From NCBI GenBank assembly GCA_035293765.1, contig DATGMF010000047.1, positions 1-64,000 on the forward strand: a DNA stretch of 64,000 nucleotides, in the 5' to 3' direction. The DNA comes from DASRHT01 sp035293765 (GTDB lineage: Bacteria > Chloroflexota > Ktedonobacteria > Ktedonobacterales > Ktedonobacteraceae). A program made the translations under genes and the position numbers. The notes beneath the pieces were generated by a model. The model was given only the letters and a program-made list of their open reading frames with translations, did not search any database and had not been told where the DNA came from. Positions 29,898-39,407 of the stretch are shown here, in pieces (position 1 is the stretch's first letter; each line of letters begins with the position of its first letter).

Positions 29898-31247
29898 CTA
29901 GCCCTGCTGTTGAGCAAGAACTGCAATGCGCCCGCGTGCTGGTTTCCAGTAACCCGACGCTACAAAAATCGTGGGAAGGAAAACCACCAGACCCCCAATA
30001 CATACCCACCACCAGGTTGCCCACTGCGACCCGTTTGCCTGATTGCTCACAACGAACGAGAACGCCAGCGTAGAGAGCACAACAACGAGACGCAGGATGA
30101 AGCCTTCGACGGCCAGGCCCGTGGCGACAAGGGCTGGATTGATATCCTCAACGGTTTCTGTGTATGCCGCCATCCAGGTCACATACCCGATGGCGATGGT
30201 GATGCCGAAGAGGCTGAGAAAGATCGTCATTAAGCCATTACTGGTTGGTACTCCGATGCGGCTGAGGAAAAGCCAGGTGACGACGATAGTGCTCAGGCCA
30301 CCAAAAAGCATAAACGGTTTCCGTACCAGGATGCGGTCGGAGAAAAAGCCCACCAGGATGGCTGCAACGACGTTGACAACCCAGAAGACGCTAACCAATC
30401 CATTGGCCTGGGCTAGAGGAATCTTGAAAATGCTGTTCAGATACAGTGGGAAGAAGCCTACTGCCGCGTAGTAGATAAGCAAATAGACGCTAATCCCGAA
30501 GGCGCTAATGAGTAGCCGGGGGTGAAGCATCTGCCGCCAGGGGTGGTCGGTGGCGTGCTCAACGTCAATCGTGGACGCGCGGCTTTCGATCAGATCTTTT
30601 TCCTTCAAAGAGTTCATGATCTGGTCACGCATGCCTGGGGAGAGTTCGCGCATAAAAAGAAAACACAGCAGGAAAACGATCAGCCCGGCTATGCCTGCAA
30701 AGACATATTGGGACTGCCAGGAGCCGTATATGGGTAGAGTGTTTTTGGCTGTAACGGTCGCCAGGACACTGCCACCCACGGGACCGACTGTCCAGAAGCC
30801 CATCGCCAGTGCTCGTCCAAAGCGCGGGGAGAAGTCTCGTACCAGCGCAGGTGTGGCGACCAGAATGATGCCCTCGATAAAGCCCAGCACCACGACCAGC
30901 GCAAAGAAAGCCCATAATGTGTTGGTGAGTGAGATCGCCAGCGTCCCAAGCGCGGTGAGCAATAGGCCGTAGACGATGAGGTTGCTGCGCCCGACGCGGT
31001 CTGAGAGGCTGCCAAAAATTGCTGATACCGCTCCAATAAGATTACCAAGCAGAAGGAGACGGGTGTAGGTCGAGAGGTCAAGGCTGAAGGAACGTAAAAC
31101 GAGAGGCGCTACAGAGGGGAGGACATACGACTCGTAGTAGAGGATGATCGTGGCGATGACTGCTAATGCGAGATACCAGATACGCCAGGCATTGCTGGGA
31201 TAGTGTTCAAGGACACGATGTCTGACGCCAATTTGTAGGGTGCTCAT
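29898..31247 (-). CDS. MFS transporter
   Basis: 449 residues from ATG 31247, seven bases after AGGAGG. Twelve hydrophobic segments with the MFS motif A GSLSDRVGRSNLIVYG between helices 2 and 3, and a related FFSDRILVRKPFM in the second half. A long central loop lies at about 200-235. No partner gene reveals the substrate. Confidence 0.9.
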   Translation of the reverse strand: MSTLQIGVRHRVLEHYPSNAWRIWYLALAVIATIILYYESYVLPSVAPLVLRSFSLDLSTYTRLLLLGNLIGAVSAIFGSLSDRVGRSNLIVYGLLLTALGTLAISLTNTLWAFFALVVVLGFIEGIILVATPALVRDFSPRFGRALAMGFWTVGPVGGSVLATVTAKNTLPIYGSWQSQYVFAGIAGLIVFLLCFLFMRELSPGMRDQIMNSLKEKDLIESRASTIDVEHATDHPWRQMLHPRLLISAFGISVYLLIYYAAVGFFPLYLNSIFKIPLAQANGLVSVFWVVNVVAAILVGFFSDRILVRKPFMLFGGLSTIVVTWLFLSRIGVPTSNGLMTIFLSLFGITIAIGYVTWMAAYTETVEDINPALVATGLAVEGFILRLVVVLSTLAFSFVVSNQANGSQWATWWWVCIGGLVVFLPTIFVASGYWKPARGRIAVLAQQQG

Positions 31248-31415
31248 CAAAAAACCTCCTTGCAGATGGTTACGTGTACAGCCCTGTACAAATGTGTTCG
31301 TGAAACGAGCCTAAGAGGAACGCTAATAAGTGCTATAAAGGAGGGGACTCAAATAGTGTCCCCTTCCACTATAACTCGTTCCAGCACGAAACGTCAATGA
31401 GTGACCGATGAGCCA

Positions 31416-32665
31416 TTACTTTATTTCCCTCAAACCCTCACCGGTATACGAACCAGGGGTGCGTACGATCTGTTCGGGAGTGCCTTCAGCGATCAGTTTA
31501 CCACCCGCCGCGCCGCCCTCCGGTCCCAGGTCGATCACCCAATCAGCTACCTTGACCAGTTCCAGATTATGCTCGACTACCAGCACGCTATTGCCTGCAT
31601 CCACCAGCCGTTGCAGCACTCCCAGCAAACGGGCCGTATCGGCCAGGTGCAGGCCGGTGGTGGGTTCATCGAGTAAGTACAGCGTGCGACCGGTACCGCG
31701 ACGGCCCAGCTCTCGCAGTCGGGACAGGTCTGCGTGACCAGGAACTCTTCCAGCTTGTCGCGGTAATCGGCCTCATTGGCATGTTCATGGAGATGTTGAG
31801 CGTAGCGACGTAGAATGCTGGTAGCAATGCCTTCGAAGCGTCCCCGGCGGACAGCGGTTGGCGGTTCGACGCCTGGGAAGTGGCGGCGAAAAAGCGGGCT
31901 CTCCACGCCAAAAAACAACAGGTCGCGTTGTGGCTGAGTGTAGTCTTTAATCGGAGCAGCGAGATCGAATTCAAACCCATAATGGGTAGCGGCAGCCTGT
32001 AGGATGGAGGTGTTGTAGTTGCTGTAAAAGTGATCCCAGCCGACGATGGCGCCCTCTGCAATACTCTTTTGCTCGTCAACCAGGCGCTGGATGTTGGCCC
32101 GGCGGGTGACGCCTAATCCGGTACAGGTTGGACAGGCTCCGGCGGGTTTATTAAAAGAAAAATGAGCCATGCTGATCTCTGGAATTGGCGCGTCACAATG
32201 TGGACAGGGAAAGGTCTCCTCAGGAGTGGAGGCATCGCCGTTTGTGCTGGCTTCGCTCTCCCATTCCGCGTTGGCCGCATTGAAGGAGGGCGGGACGTCT
32301 TTGCCACAGGTCGGACAGGGCCGATGCCCCAGGCGAGCAAACAGCACGCGCAGATAGGTATAGATATCGGTAGTGGTGCCGACCGTAGAACGTGGGCTGT
32401 GATTGGTAAGATGCTGGTCTATGCTGACAGACGGAGAAAGTCCGGTAATAGCATCGACCGGAGGTCTGGTCAGCCCAAAGGGAACCATGCCGAGCGCTTC
32501 CAGGTACTGGCGCTGACCTTCTTTATTCAGGATGTCGAACCCCAGGGTGGATTTACCCGAACCGGATAGACCGGTCAGGACAACGAACTGATTCTTAGGG
32601 ATCGTAAGCGTGATATTTTTCAAATTATGCAGCCGGGCGCCGCGAATAGTAATCTGAGCAGTCAT
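31416..32665 (-). pseudogene. UvrA-like ABC protein, internal deletion and frameshift
   Basis: The start ATG 32665 follows AGGAGG. The first half is a good UvrA-class N-terminus: GLSGSGKST Walker A, and zinc pairs CPTC, CPHC and CPTC. After TCPDC the frame abruptly enters, one frame off, the C-terminal segment RELGRRGTGRTLYLLDEPTTGLHLAD ending at 31416. The middle of the protein, including the ABC signature, is missing. The junction near 31712-31724 lies at CTGCGAGAGCTG, a small repeat that may have promoted deletion. This was probably a drug-type UvrA-like gene. Confidence 0.85.
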
Positions 32666-32767
32666 GTAACCTCCTGGGTAGAGAAACTGGAGATGATGTA
32701 CTATCGTCATAGTTATTCTATAACCCTGGTGTGGATAGGGAGGGTTTTGGTCATTGCGATGGCAAGA

Positions 32768-33130
32768 TCAGCAATTTTCGGCGGCCTGTTTTTGGATCAT
32801 CTCTTCAATCAGGACGATGATTGTATGGGCGCGCTCTGCTTGCACAAGTGCCAGGTGAGTGTGGGCAAGCGCCAGCGCACCTCTCAGATCGCCGCCGATG
32901 GCAGTCTGGACGACATGAATTCCCGAATGATAAATAGCCTTGCCAGGGTACTGGTTGCAATAGATCTGGCAAGCCAGGCGCAGGTAATCAAGGTGGCGCT
33001 GCGTGAAACGGCGGTAGCCGGACGGGCTGTACTCGACAGGAGGCAAGTAGCCTCGAGCCACGTAGCGGCGCACGGTATTGGGATGGACGCCGGCGGCTCT
33101 AGCCAGATCGGATGTACGCAAATATTTCAT
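32768..33130 (-). CDS. MerR family transcriptional regulator
   Basis: 120 residues. The N-terminal MerR helix-turn-helix is YLRTSDLARAAGVHPNTVRRYVARGYLPPVEYSPSGYRRFTQ. A short helical tail follows with no obvious effector-binding domain. It lies between the SDR gene and the broken UvrA-like gene on the same strand, so it may once have controlled that gene. No clear ribosome binding site precedes the ATG. Confidence 0.85.
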   Translation of the reverse strand: MKYLRTSDLARAAGVHPNTVRRYVARGYLPPVEYSPSGYRRFTQRHLDYLRLACQIYCNQYPGKAIYHSGIHVVQTAIGGDLRGALALAHTHLALVQAERAHTIIVLIEEMIQKQAAENC

Positions 33131-33162
33131 GTTTGTATCGCAAACGAAGCAAATAGCCGCTT

Positions 33163-33936
33163 TTACTGTACCGTTAGCCCTCCATCCAGGACAAGGACGG
33201 CCCCGGTCATGAACGAAGACTCGTCGCTGGCGAGGAAAACTGCTGCTTGCGCGATCTCCTCTGGAGTGCCCAGCCGTTTCATGGGAATGACGCTGGCTAA
33301 TTTATCGCGTGCGCGTTGCGGATCGGGGTGCGTCGAAAGCATAGACTGTACCATCGGGGTATCGGTAAAGGCCGGTGCAAGGGCGTTGACCCTGATATGA
33401 TAGCGGGCAAGTTCCAGGGCCGCCGTCCGGGTCAGATGAAGGCATGCAGCCTTCGAGGAGGCGTAAGCAGCAGTGCCGGGGTTGCCGATAATGCCAGCGA
33501 TGCTCGCGGTATTGATAATTGAGCCGCCCTCGCCCGACTTGATCATGGCAGCCGCTCCGTATTTGATGCCCAGAAAGACGCCTTTACTATTGAGCGCAAA
33601 GACCCGTTCCCATTCCTGCTCGTCCAGTTCAAGGATCGAGGTACGCCTCTCACCGGTGCCGGCATTATTGCACAGAACGGTCAGCTTGCCAAAGCGGTCG
33701 AGCGTGGCCTGAACAGCCGCGGCCACATCCTGCGCAACGGTGGCATTGAGGGAAACCGCCAGAGCCGTTCCTCCTTGCTCTTCAATCATGCGCACCGTTT
33801 CCGCATTGCTTTGCGCATTGAGGTCGCCAGCTACCACGCGGGCGCCTTCACGGGCGAAGTGCAGCGCCATCATGCGTCCAATCCCACTCCCCGCTCCCGT
33901 AATTAGAGCAACCTTGCCTTCGAGTCTTTGTGACAT
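33163..33936 (-). CDS. SDR family NAD(P)-dependent oxidoreductase
   Basis: 257 residues from ATG 33936 (site AAAGGCGG); an earlier Met at 33960 lacks a site. Classical SDR: TGAGSGIG cofactor loop, GDL after strand 2 (NAD preference likely), NNAG, catalytic Ser in NTAS and YASSK. C-terminal end GAVLVLDGGLTVQ. Closest to the FabG/glucose dehydrogenase-like group; substrate unknown. Confidence 0.92.
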   Translation of the reverse strand: MSQRLEGKVALITGAGSGIGRMMALHFAREGARVVAGDLNAQSNAETVRMIEEQGGTALAVSLNATVAQDVAAAVQATLDRFGKLTVLCNNAGTGERRTSILELDEQEWERVFALNSKGVFLGIKYGAAAMIKSGEGGSIINTASIAGIIGNPGTAAYASSKAACLHLTRTAALELARYHIRVNALAPAFTDTPMVQSMLSTHPDPQRARDKLASVIPMKRLGTPEEIAQAAVFLASDESSFMTGAVLVLDGGLTVQ

Positions 33937-34089
33937 GATCGATTGACCGCCTTTCTGCATTATTTCTCTTTAGCCTTTCCTCTATCTGCCCATAACCGCG
34001 CTCTCACGCGGCTGCTAAAAGCTGCATTATGGCCTCTCGCGGTTTCAGTGTACAAGATCAGCCTTATTTTTGCAAATCAAGCCTTTTAG

Positions 34090-34494
34090 AAAGCGGACCT
34101 CAATGAACTGGACCTGGCCGATAGCAATCTGAGCGGAGCGGACCTGAGCAGAGCCAATCTGAGCGGAACTCAACTCGGAGGAGCGATCCTCAGCAAAACA
34201 GATATAAGTTGGGCCAGCCTCGACGGGGCTGACTTGAGCGAGGTCGATCTCAGTGGCGCCGATCTGAGCGGTACTGATCTAAGCGGTGCCACGCTGACAG
34301 ATGCAAATCTAACCGGAGCCAGTCTCGGCCAGACGGTCCTTATCGACGCCGATTTCACCGGGGCGAATCTCAGCCAGGCTGACCTGAGTGAGGCGGATAC
34401 GACCGGCGCGTTTTTTCGCGGGGCAGACCTGAGAGCCACGATTATCAGCCAGGAGCAGCTTAATAAAGCGAGCACGCCTGATGAGCTGCCGTAA
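34090..34494 (+). pseudogene. Pentapeptide-repeat protein, N-terminus apparently lost
   Basis: About 24 A(D/N)LS-type pentapeptides run from codon 34093 to about 34440, predicting a right-handed beta-helix, then a short tail. The frame opens straight after TAG at 34087, with repeats already in register and no ATG. The only listed start would be TTG at 34234, in mid-repeat. This suggests a truncated gene or a nonsense mutation at 34087 (AF-stop-KADL). Confidence 0.6.
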
Positions 34495-34526
34495 AAAGGG
34501 GAACTCTGACAGCGTCTGCACAAACG

Positions 34527-34562
34527 AGAGTGGCGAAAGTGAGCATCTTTTTTCGCCACTCT
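34527..34562 (+). terminator. Terminator hairpin
   Basis: 12-bp stem AGAGTGGCGAAA/TTTCGCCACTCT preceded by a T-run in the loop, between the pentapeptide frame and the convergent SbnB-like gene. Confidence 0.65.
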
Positions 34563-34621
34563 GATTGCTGTCCAAATGGGTCTCTGGCAACGATATCCAA
34601 TGTGCTGAGAGAGTAAGAAAA

Positions 34622-35671
34622 CTAGCGCGGCAGCCACGTCCCGATGCCAAGCTCCTGGCCTTTGCGATAAACCATTGTGGCGAGGGCGATATCTTCGATA
34701 GCGAGCCCAAATGGGTTGACCAGCACGATGTCGCTGTCTTGACGTCGCCCCACTTTCGCTCCCGAAACAATGTCGCCTAGCTGGGCATCGATTTTGCGTC
34801 GTTCGCCGCTGACTGGCTCGCCTGGCTCATCGGGACCGATGATTTGTCCCTTCCGGTACATCCTGCCAATCAAGCGCCTGGGATCGTTTTTGACCAGGTT
34901 CCAGTCATCGACGATAACGCTGCTAGCCTGAAAAACAACGTCAGGCAAGGGATCGTCAAGCGAGATATTGACCAGCAACGAGCCGGGTTGTAGCCATGAG
35001 AAGGGAATATAGCCCTCAGTAGTGGTAGTAACGGGAATGATAATCTGGGCCGAGCGAATCGCCTCTTCTGCCGTCGAGGCGGCTTGCAGCTCTACGTTAT
35101 GCATCTGAAGGGTAGCAGCCAGTTCGCTTTGTAACGCTTGAATCCTTGCCTTGTCAAGATCAAATATTTTGATAAGTTGTAGTTGAGGGACCCTTTTTGC
35201 CAATAGTTGGATATGGGCGGCAGCCAATGCTCCTGCCCCTATAACGGCGGCGCAGGAAACGTCCGGCCCTTTGAGGATATCTATGGAGAGCGCGCTGACA
35301 CTGGCCGTACGCAGGCTGGAGATATAGGCTCCCTCCATGATACACATAACGCGAGCCGAAATGTTGTCGTAGAGTAAGGTCACGCCGCTGGCTCTTGGTA
35401 AGCCTCGTTCAGGATTATGGATATTGCCATTGATAATCTTCGTCCCCGCCATGCCCAGTGAACCACCGACGTATGCAGGCATGCTCAGGTTTCTCACCGA
35501 CTCGTTCTTTTGATTAACCCAGGGAAGATAGGCTTCGTCCGGCAGCACCGTCTGGTTCGTATGGTGCATCTCAAAAACAGTGCGTATTACAGCGACGCTA
35601 TCAATGTCCTGGCATATCTTCTCCACTTCGCTCCTGCAAAGATAGAGAATGCCATCTTCATCATGATGCAT
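34622..35671 (-). CDS. Ornithine cyclodeaminase/SbnB-like dehydrogenase
   Basis: 349 residues from ATG behind AGAGGT. The NAD-binding glycine motif is AAVIGAGALAAAHIQLL, with the mu-crystallin/ornithine cyclodeaminase fold around it (KIINGNIHNPERGLP, SSLRTASVSALSIDIL). Length and the ending resemble SbnB, which makes 2,3-diaminopropionate with SbnA. No SbnA-like gene is present, so amino-acid cyclodeaminase or dehydrogenase remains open. It lies 252 bp downstream of the MFS gene on the same strand. Confidence 0.82.
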   Translation of the reverse strand: MHHDEDGILYLCRSEVEKICQDIDSVAVIRTVFEMHHTNQTVLPDEAYLPWVNQKNESVRNLSMPAYVGGSLGMAGTKIINGNIHNPERGLPRASGVTLLYDNISARVMCIMEGAYISSLRTASVSALSIDILKGPDVSCAAVIGAGALAAAHIQLLAKRVPQLQLIKIFDLDKARIQALQSELAATLQMHNVELQAASTAEEAIRSAQIIIPVTTTTEGYIPFSWLQPGSLLVNISLDDPLPDVVFQASSVIVDDWNLVKNDPRRLIGRMYRKGQIIGPDEPGEPVSGERRKIDAQLGDIVSGAKVGRRQDSDIVLVNPFGLAIEDIALATMVYRKGQELGIGTWLPR

Positions 35672-35923
35672 TAAATACCTCTACTCTTTATATACTGACT
35701 ACAATAAATGGCCTTCCGCCGCCTCAGCCGGATAATTCAAGCAAAAGGCAAGCGGATTGTCTCAAGCTGCCCACGATAGGTACCCAGATTACAGCAACAC
35801 TATCGTAATCAACATTATGGCATATTATCGGCAATGTCAATATTTGGATTCAACAAAAGCGAGTAGCACAATTTGAGCCTGTTCAACAGTTATTGTCTGA
35901 AAGGTTGGAGCAAGATAAAAGCT

Positions 35924-37210
35924 TCAATTAGATGATGGTGACTTCTCCATGCTTTTTAGCGCCGGATTAACCAGAATCGAGAGGGTTGCCATCAGGTAGA
36001 GTAGGCCCATGATGAACAGGGTAGTGCGCAGACCGAGCCATGTGACAACGAAGCCGCTTGCGAGCGTGCCAAGCGGAATGCCTGCCAGTACCGCCGCCCC
36101 AAGTGTGCCAAAGACGCGAGCGCGCATCTCAGGCGGCGTGCGTTCTTGTAGCACTGTGCTAATTAAAGCATTAATAGGAGCAATCGCCAGGCCGGCCAGG
36201 GCAAACCAGCCCAGCATGAATGGCAGGATGGGAATGAGCAGCACCCAGAAGCGCAGTGCTCCGCCAATGGTAAAACCTACGCCAAAAGTTAAACGGCGCG
36301 GCAAACGGTGTCCAATCGAGCCAAAAATGATGGTCCCGATGAAGGCCATGCCGCCAGAAGCTGCGATCAACAGTCCTAGAGGGAGCGCACTATGGAACGT
36401 CTGCATAATATAAGCAGGTTCAACAACGGATATGTTGGCATCGTCAAGCAGATTAGTAACTACGACAACAATGATGATCGTCAATATAACCGAGTCCCGT
36501 ATGAGAAAATGTACCCCCTCCCGTAGCAAAGTAAAATAGCTCTGCTGCTCTGCTTTAGCCGACTCCTGTTTGCTCACCGGCGCTACCTCGGGTACCGTTA
36601 GCCCTATCAATAGCGCGGAAAACGCGAATGAGGCCGCGTCAAGCCAGAGGAGATTACTGGTCCCGATCACTGCAATCAGCACCCCTGCGAGTGGCGCGCC
36701 GAAGAATCTTGACACGCGCTGTACGCCATCATCCCAGGCGTTAGCTCGCTCTAACCGCATCCGTGCCAGTTTAGCCAGATCCGGCACCATTGCTGAGCGA
36801 GCGGTCATGGCCGGTGACTTGAGCAGGCCACCAATGAAGACCAGGAACAGTAACTGCCAGAATGCCAGACCAATGGTATGATAAAGCAGCGGTACAAGCA
36901 TCACAGTGATACCGCTAAGCACGTCTCCAATGACGCTGGTCCGTTTGTATCCCAATCGATCAACCAGCACACTGCCCAAAAAGCCTGAGAGCACCATCGG
37001 CAAAGCCGAGAAAAATCCCGTAATGCCCGCCTGCTTGACGCTTCCCGTTGTCTGCAAAACAAACCAGGGAATGGCTAGCAACGTCAACACGTCCCCGATA
37101 TAGGAGACGACGTTACCGGTGAAGAGCGCGTAGATAGGCCAGGGAGCGTTACGCTGCTCCTGCAAAAGCGGCGCTGTGGAGCTTTGTTTCTCCTCTATGG
37201 AGTTATTCAT
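35924..37210 (-). CDS. MFS transporter (MefA/EntS-like exporter)
   Basis: 428 residues. Its ATG overlaps the stop of the sigma-factor gene (ATGA), so translation is coupled. Twelve hydrophobic segments; LGSVLVDRLGYKRTSVIGDVLSG is motif A, and the overall pattern is that of macrolide/siderophore exporters (MFS_3). Coupling to an ECF sigma factor suggests export of a compound that the sigma factor's system senses (inference). Confidence 0.9.
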   Translation of the reverse strand: MNNSIEEKQSSTAPLLQEQRNAPWPIYALFTGNVVSYIGDVLTLLAIPWFVLQTTGSVKQAGITGFFSALPMVLSGFLGSVLVDRLGYKRTSVIGDVLSGITVMLVPLLYHTIGLAFWQLLFLVFIGGLLKSPAMTARSAMVPDLAKLARMRLERANAWDDGVQRVSRFFGAPLAGVLIAVIGTSNLLWLDAASFAFSALLIGLTVPEVAPVSKQESAKAEQQSYFTLLREGVHFLIRDSVILTIIIVVVVTNLLDDANISVVEPAYIMQTFHSALPLGLLIAASGGMAFIGTIIFGSIGHRLPRRLTFGVGFTIGGALRFWVLLIPILPFMLGWFALAGLAIAPINALISTVLQERTPPEMRARVFGTLGAAVLAGIPLGTLASGFVVTWLGLRTTLFIMGLLYLMATLSILVNPALKSMEKSPSSN

Positions 37211-38397
37211 TTCGTACCTCCATAGATCTTTAGCACTTCGTACGTCTCCTCATCGGAGATTACTTCAAAGCTGGCATGCTCGTTTATGCTTTCTAAGCTT
37301 GTGACGAGGGCCGGTCTCCCTGCGAACTCGATGGAGCGAATGGGCAACGTGCGTATGCGCTGATGCTGTTGCTGGAATCTGCGTCCTTCGGGCGATACCA
37401 GAATCAAGCCCTCCAGCGAGATCCTGCTATAGCTCAAACAATGTGTACAAATGATACTAACGAGATGCTCGTTACGATGACCAATCCAGCGCGGCGAATC
37501 TTCGTCCAACCATGATATTTTGTCAGATGGTCCGATTTTTACCGGTGTTTGTCGTCCGCAGGTATCACAGGCAGCAGTACCATCGCGCAACCCTGTACGA
37601 TAATAGTGATGGCACCAGGCTCCCAGGCGAGCATACGCCGGTTTGAAAGATTTTATGCCTTTGAGCAATGGGAGTTCATTTTTGCTCAATACTTCATCAC
37701 CAGAACAGCACTCGGGACATTTAAGGTAAAGTAAACCGTTCTCAGGCCGTTTCTTCCCCAGTAGATGATGCTTTCCGCAGTAGTTGCACCATAATGAGGT
37801 CGTTTCCCATTGCTGGGTAGCGGCGGTCATCGCGTAGGCGGCAATCTCTTGCTGAAGATCGCTCGTCAAAACTTTGCGCAGCGCCAGTTTGCCTCTTTGC
37901 AGGCGCATGGCAATGGCGCTGGTATTTGTGCCCAATTGCTCGGCAATCGCAGCCAGCGGCGACTCCTCGATGTACCGCTTGATCATCACATTGCGCGTAT
38001 CCGTCGGTAGCAACTTCAAGGCGCGTTCAAGCAGTTCGACGAGTTCTTTACGCTCTAATTCGATCTCCATGTCAAATTCATCGGCGACAATTTCTTCTAG
38101 TGTCGCTCCATCCTGGTTTTCATCATTGCGCGATAATTCGACACTGTGTGCCAGGTCGCGTCCTCTTTGGCGCAGCCAGCGCAGGCAGACATTGCGCGCG
38201 ATGCCGGCCATCCATTGCGTTCGCTTCTCGGCATCGCGCAAATTTTGCATGTGTCGCCAGGCCAGAAATAGCGTCTCCTGAGCTAAATCCTCAGCCGCAT
38301 CCAGATCCCCGGAAATTCTGGCGCACAGACCAACAAGTTGAGCGCGCTCGTCCTGTGATAGAAAATCTCCGGTTACCCCACTCACCTGATATTCCAT
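37207..38397 (-). CDS. ECF sigma factor with zinc-ribbon C-terminal extension
   Basis: 396 residues from ATG behind GAGGAGA. Region 2 (AAEDLAQETLFLAWRHM) and region 4 (LPTDTRNVMIKRYIEESPLAAIAEQLGTNTSAIAMRL) fill the first 185 residues. The remaining 210 are an extra domain with cysteine pairs CNYC/CPEC and CDTC/CTHC, probably two zinc ribbons. ECF factors are usually about 180 residues; extended ones often replace an anti-sigma factor. No anti-sigma gene is adjacent. It is divergent from the TIR gene across a 291-bp gap. Confidence 0.88.
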   Translation of the reverse strand: MEYQVSGVTGDFLSQDERAQLVGLCARISGDLDAAEDLAQETLFLAWRHMQNLRDAEKRTQWMAGIARNVCLRWLRQRGRDLAHSVELSRNDENQDGATLEEIVADEFDMEIELERKELVELLERALKLLPTDTRNVMIKRYIEESPLAAIAEQLGTNTSAIAMRLQRGKLALRKVLTSDLQQEIAAYAMTAATQQWETTSLWCNYCGKHHLLGKKRPENGLLYLKCPECCSGDEVLSKNELPLLKGIKSFKPAYARLGAWCHHYYRTGLRDGTAACDTCGRQTPVKIGPSDKISWLDEDSPRWIGHRNEHLVSIICTHCLSYSRISLEGLILVSPEGRRFQQQHQRIRTLPIRSIEFAGRPALVTSLESINEHASFEVISDEETYEVLKIYGGTK

Positions 38398-38688
38398 ACG
38401 GTTCTCCTCGTGCTCCCTTTGTAAGGATATCTGAAATCAAGTCGCTTTTGGAAGGCAGAATATAACGCAAAAATATTGAGACCTCAGCGTGGTTGGAGAA
38501 AAATTGCTCTTAAATAAAACTTCCGTACACTCCTTCACAAAATGCGCACCATTCTATGCAAAATTGGCTTGCTCTGGTATAGAGGTATGAATACACTTTC
38601 CATAATATATGATGTTAGACGCTGCTGAAAGGATGATGTATTCGCGTATCTGTATGACGAACCATACCCCTATTACGAGGGAGATGCA

Positions 38689-39129
38689 ATGACAGTCGAG
38701 ATTGTTATCCGCCATGCGCGCGAGGATGAAAAATTACTTATGGAGTTCGTCAGTCATCTGAAGCCGCTTGAACGTACGGGACGTATTGCAATATTTCATG
38801 AAGGAAAAATTCAAAGCGGCGACTTTTCCAGTCATGTCATACAGATGCATATGCAACGAGCGCATATTATCTTGCCGCTCATGAGCCGTCATTTCGTGGC
38901 TTCAGATGCCTACGTCGAGATTGGGCAGGCATTGTTACAAACACAGCAGGCATCGACGCGTATTATTCCCATCATCTTGCGCGCTGTCGATTGGCAAACA
39001 GGAGCGTTTGGCGATGTCAAGGCGCTTCCTGAAAACAATGTTCCGGTGAAAAGCTGGTCTGACCGGGATTATGCCTGGACCGGTATCGTTCAATACCTTC
39101 GCGCGGTTGTAGCGGAGTTTTCTCAGTGA
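38689..39129 (+). CDS. TIR domain protein
   Basis: 146 residues from ATG behind GAGGGAG. A single TIR_2-type domain: IVIRHAREDEKLLMEFVSHL, then IFHEGKIQSGDFSSHVIQMH, IILPLMSRHFVASDAYVEIGQAL, RIIPIILRAVDWQTG and KSWSDRDYAW. The Glu in YVEIGQ lies where NAD-cleaving TIRs carry the catalytic Glu. The usual SYA of strand A is RHA. There is no fused sensor or effector domain. A signalling or defence role is inferred. Confidence 0.85.
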   Translation: MTVEIVIRHAREDEKLLMEFVSHLKPLERTGRIAIFHEGKIQSGDFSSHVIQMHMQRAHIILPLMSRHFVASDAYVEIGQALLQTQQASTRIIPIILRAVDWQTGAFGDVKALPENNVPVKSWSDRDYAWTGIVQYLRAVVAEFSQ

Positions 39130-39254
39130 TTGCCCCTGCCATCGATCAGCCTATCTTTTGGTGGCAGGTATTATATCTTATCTGATATTGATTTTTATTA
39201 GAGTTATCATAGTTTATTATGGCGTCTCTAGATTATGCATGCATAAAAAGATTA

Positions 39255-39283
39255 TTGACATCAGAAAATGTATATGATAGATT
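39255..39283 (+). promoter_or_regulatory. Probable promoter of the radical SAM operon
   Basis: TTGACA at 39255-39260, 17-bp spacer, TAGATT at 39278-39283, with an extended -10 TGA just before it. The flanks are very AT-rich. About 125 bp upstream of the first gene. Confidence 0.55.
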
Positions 39284-39407
39284 ATATGAGTATATCAACT
39301 GTACTGTATAGTATTAGAAGCAAGCAACAGCCCTCCGCTGGGCATTGCTTTGCGTATCTCACGTAGCTCCCCATCGGCCTCGTTCCTAATGGTCAAAGGA
39401 GTGTTTG

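Noticed and set aside
39130..39404. RiPP precursor peptide ahead of the radical SAM gene
   Set aside because: I found no short frame with a ribosome binding site and Cys/Ser/Thr-rich core in this gap; only a promoter is visible.
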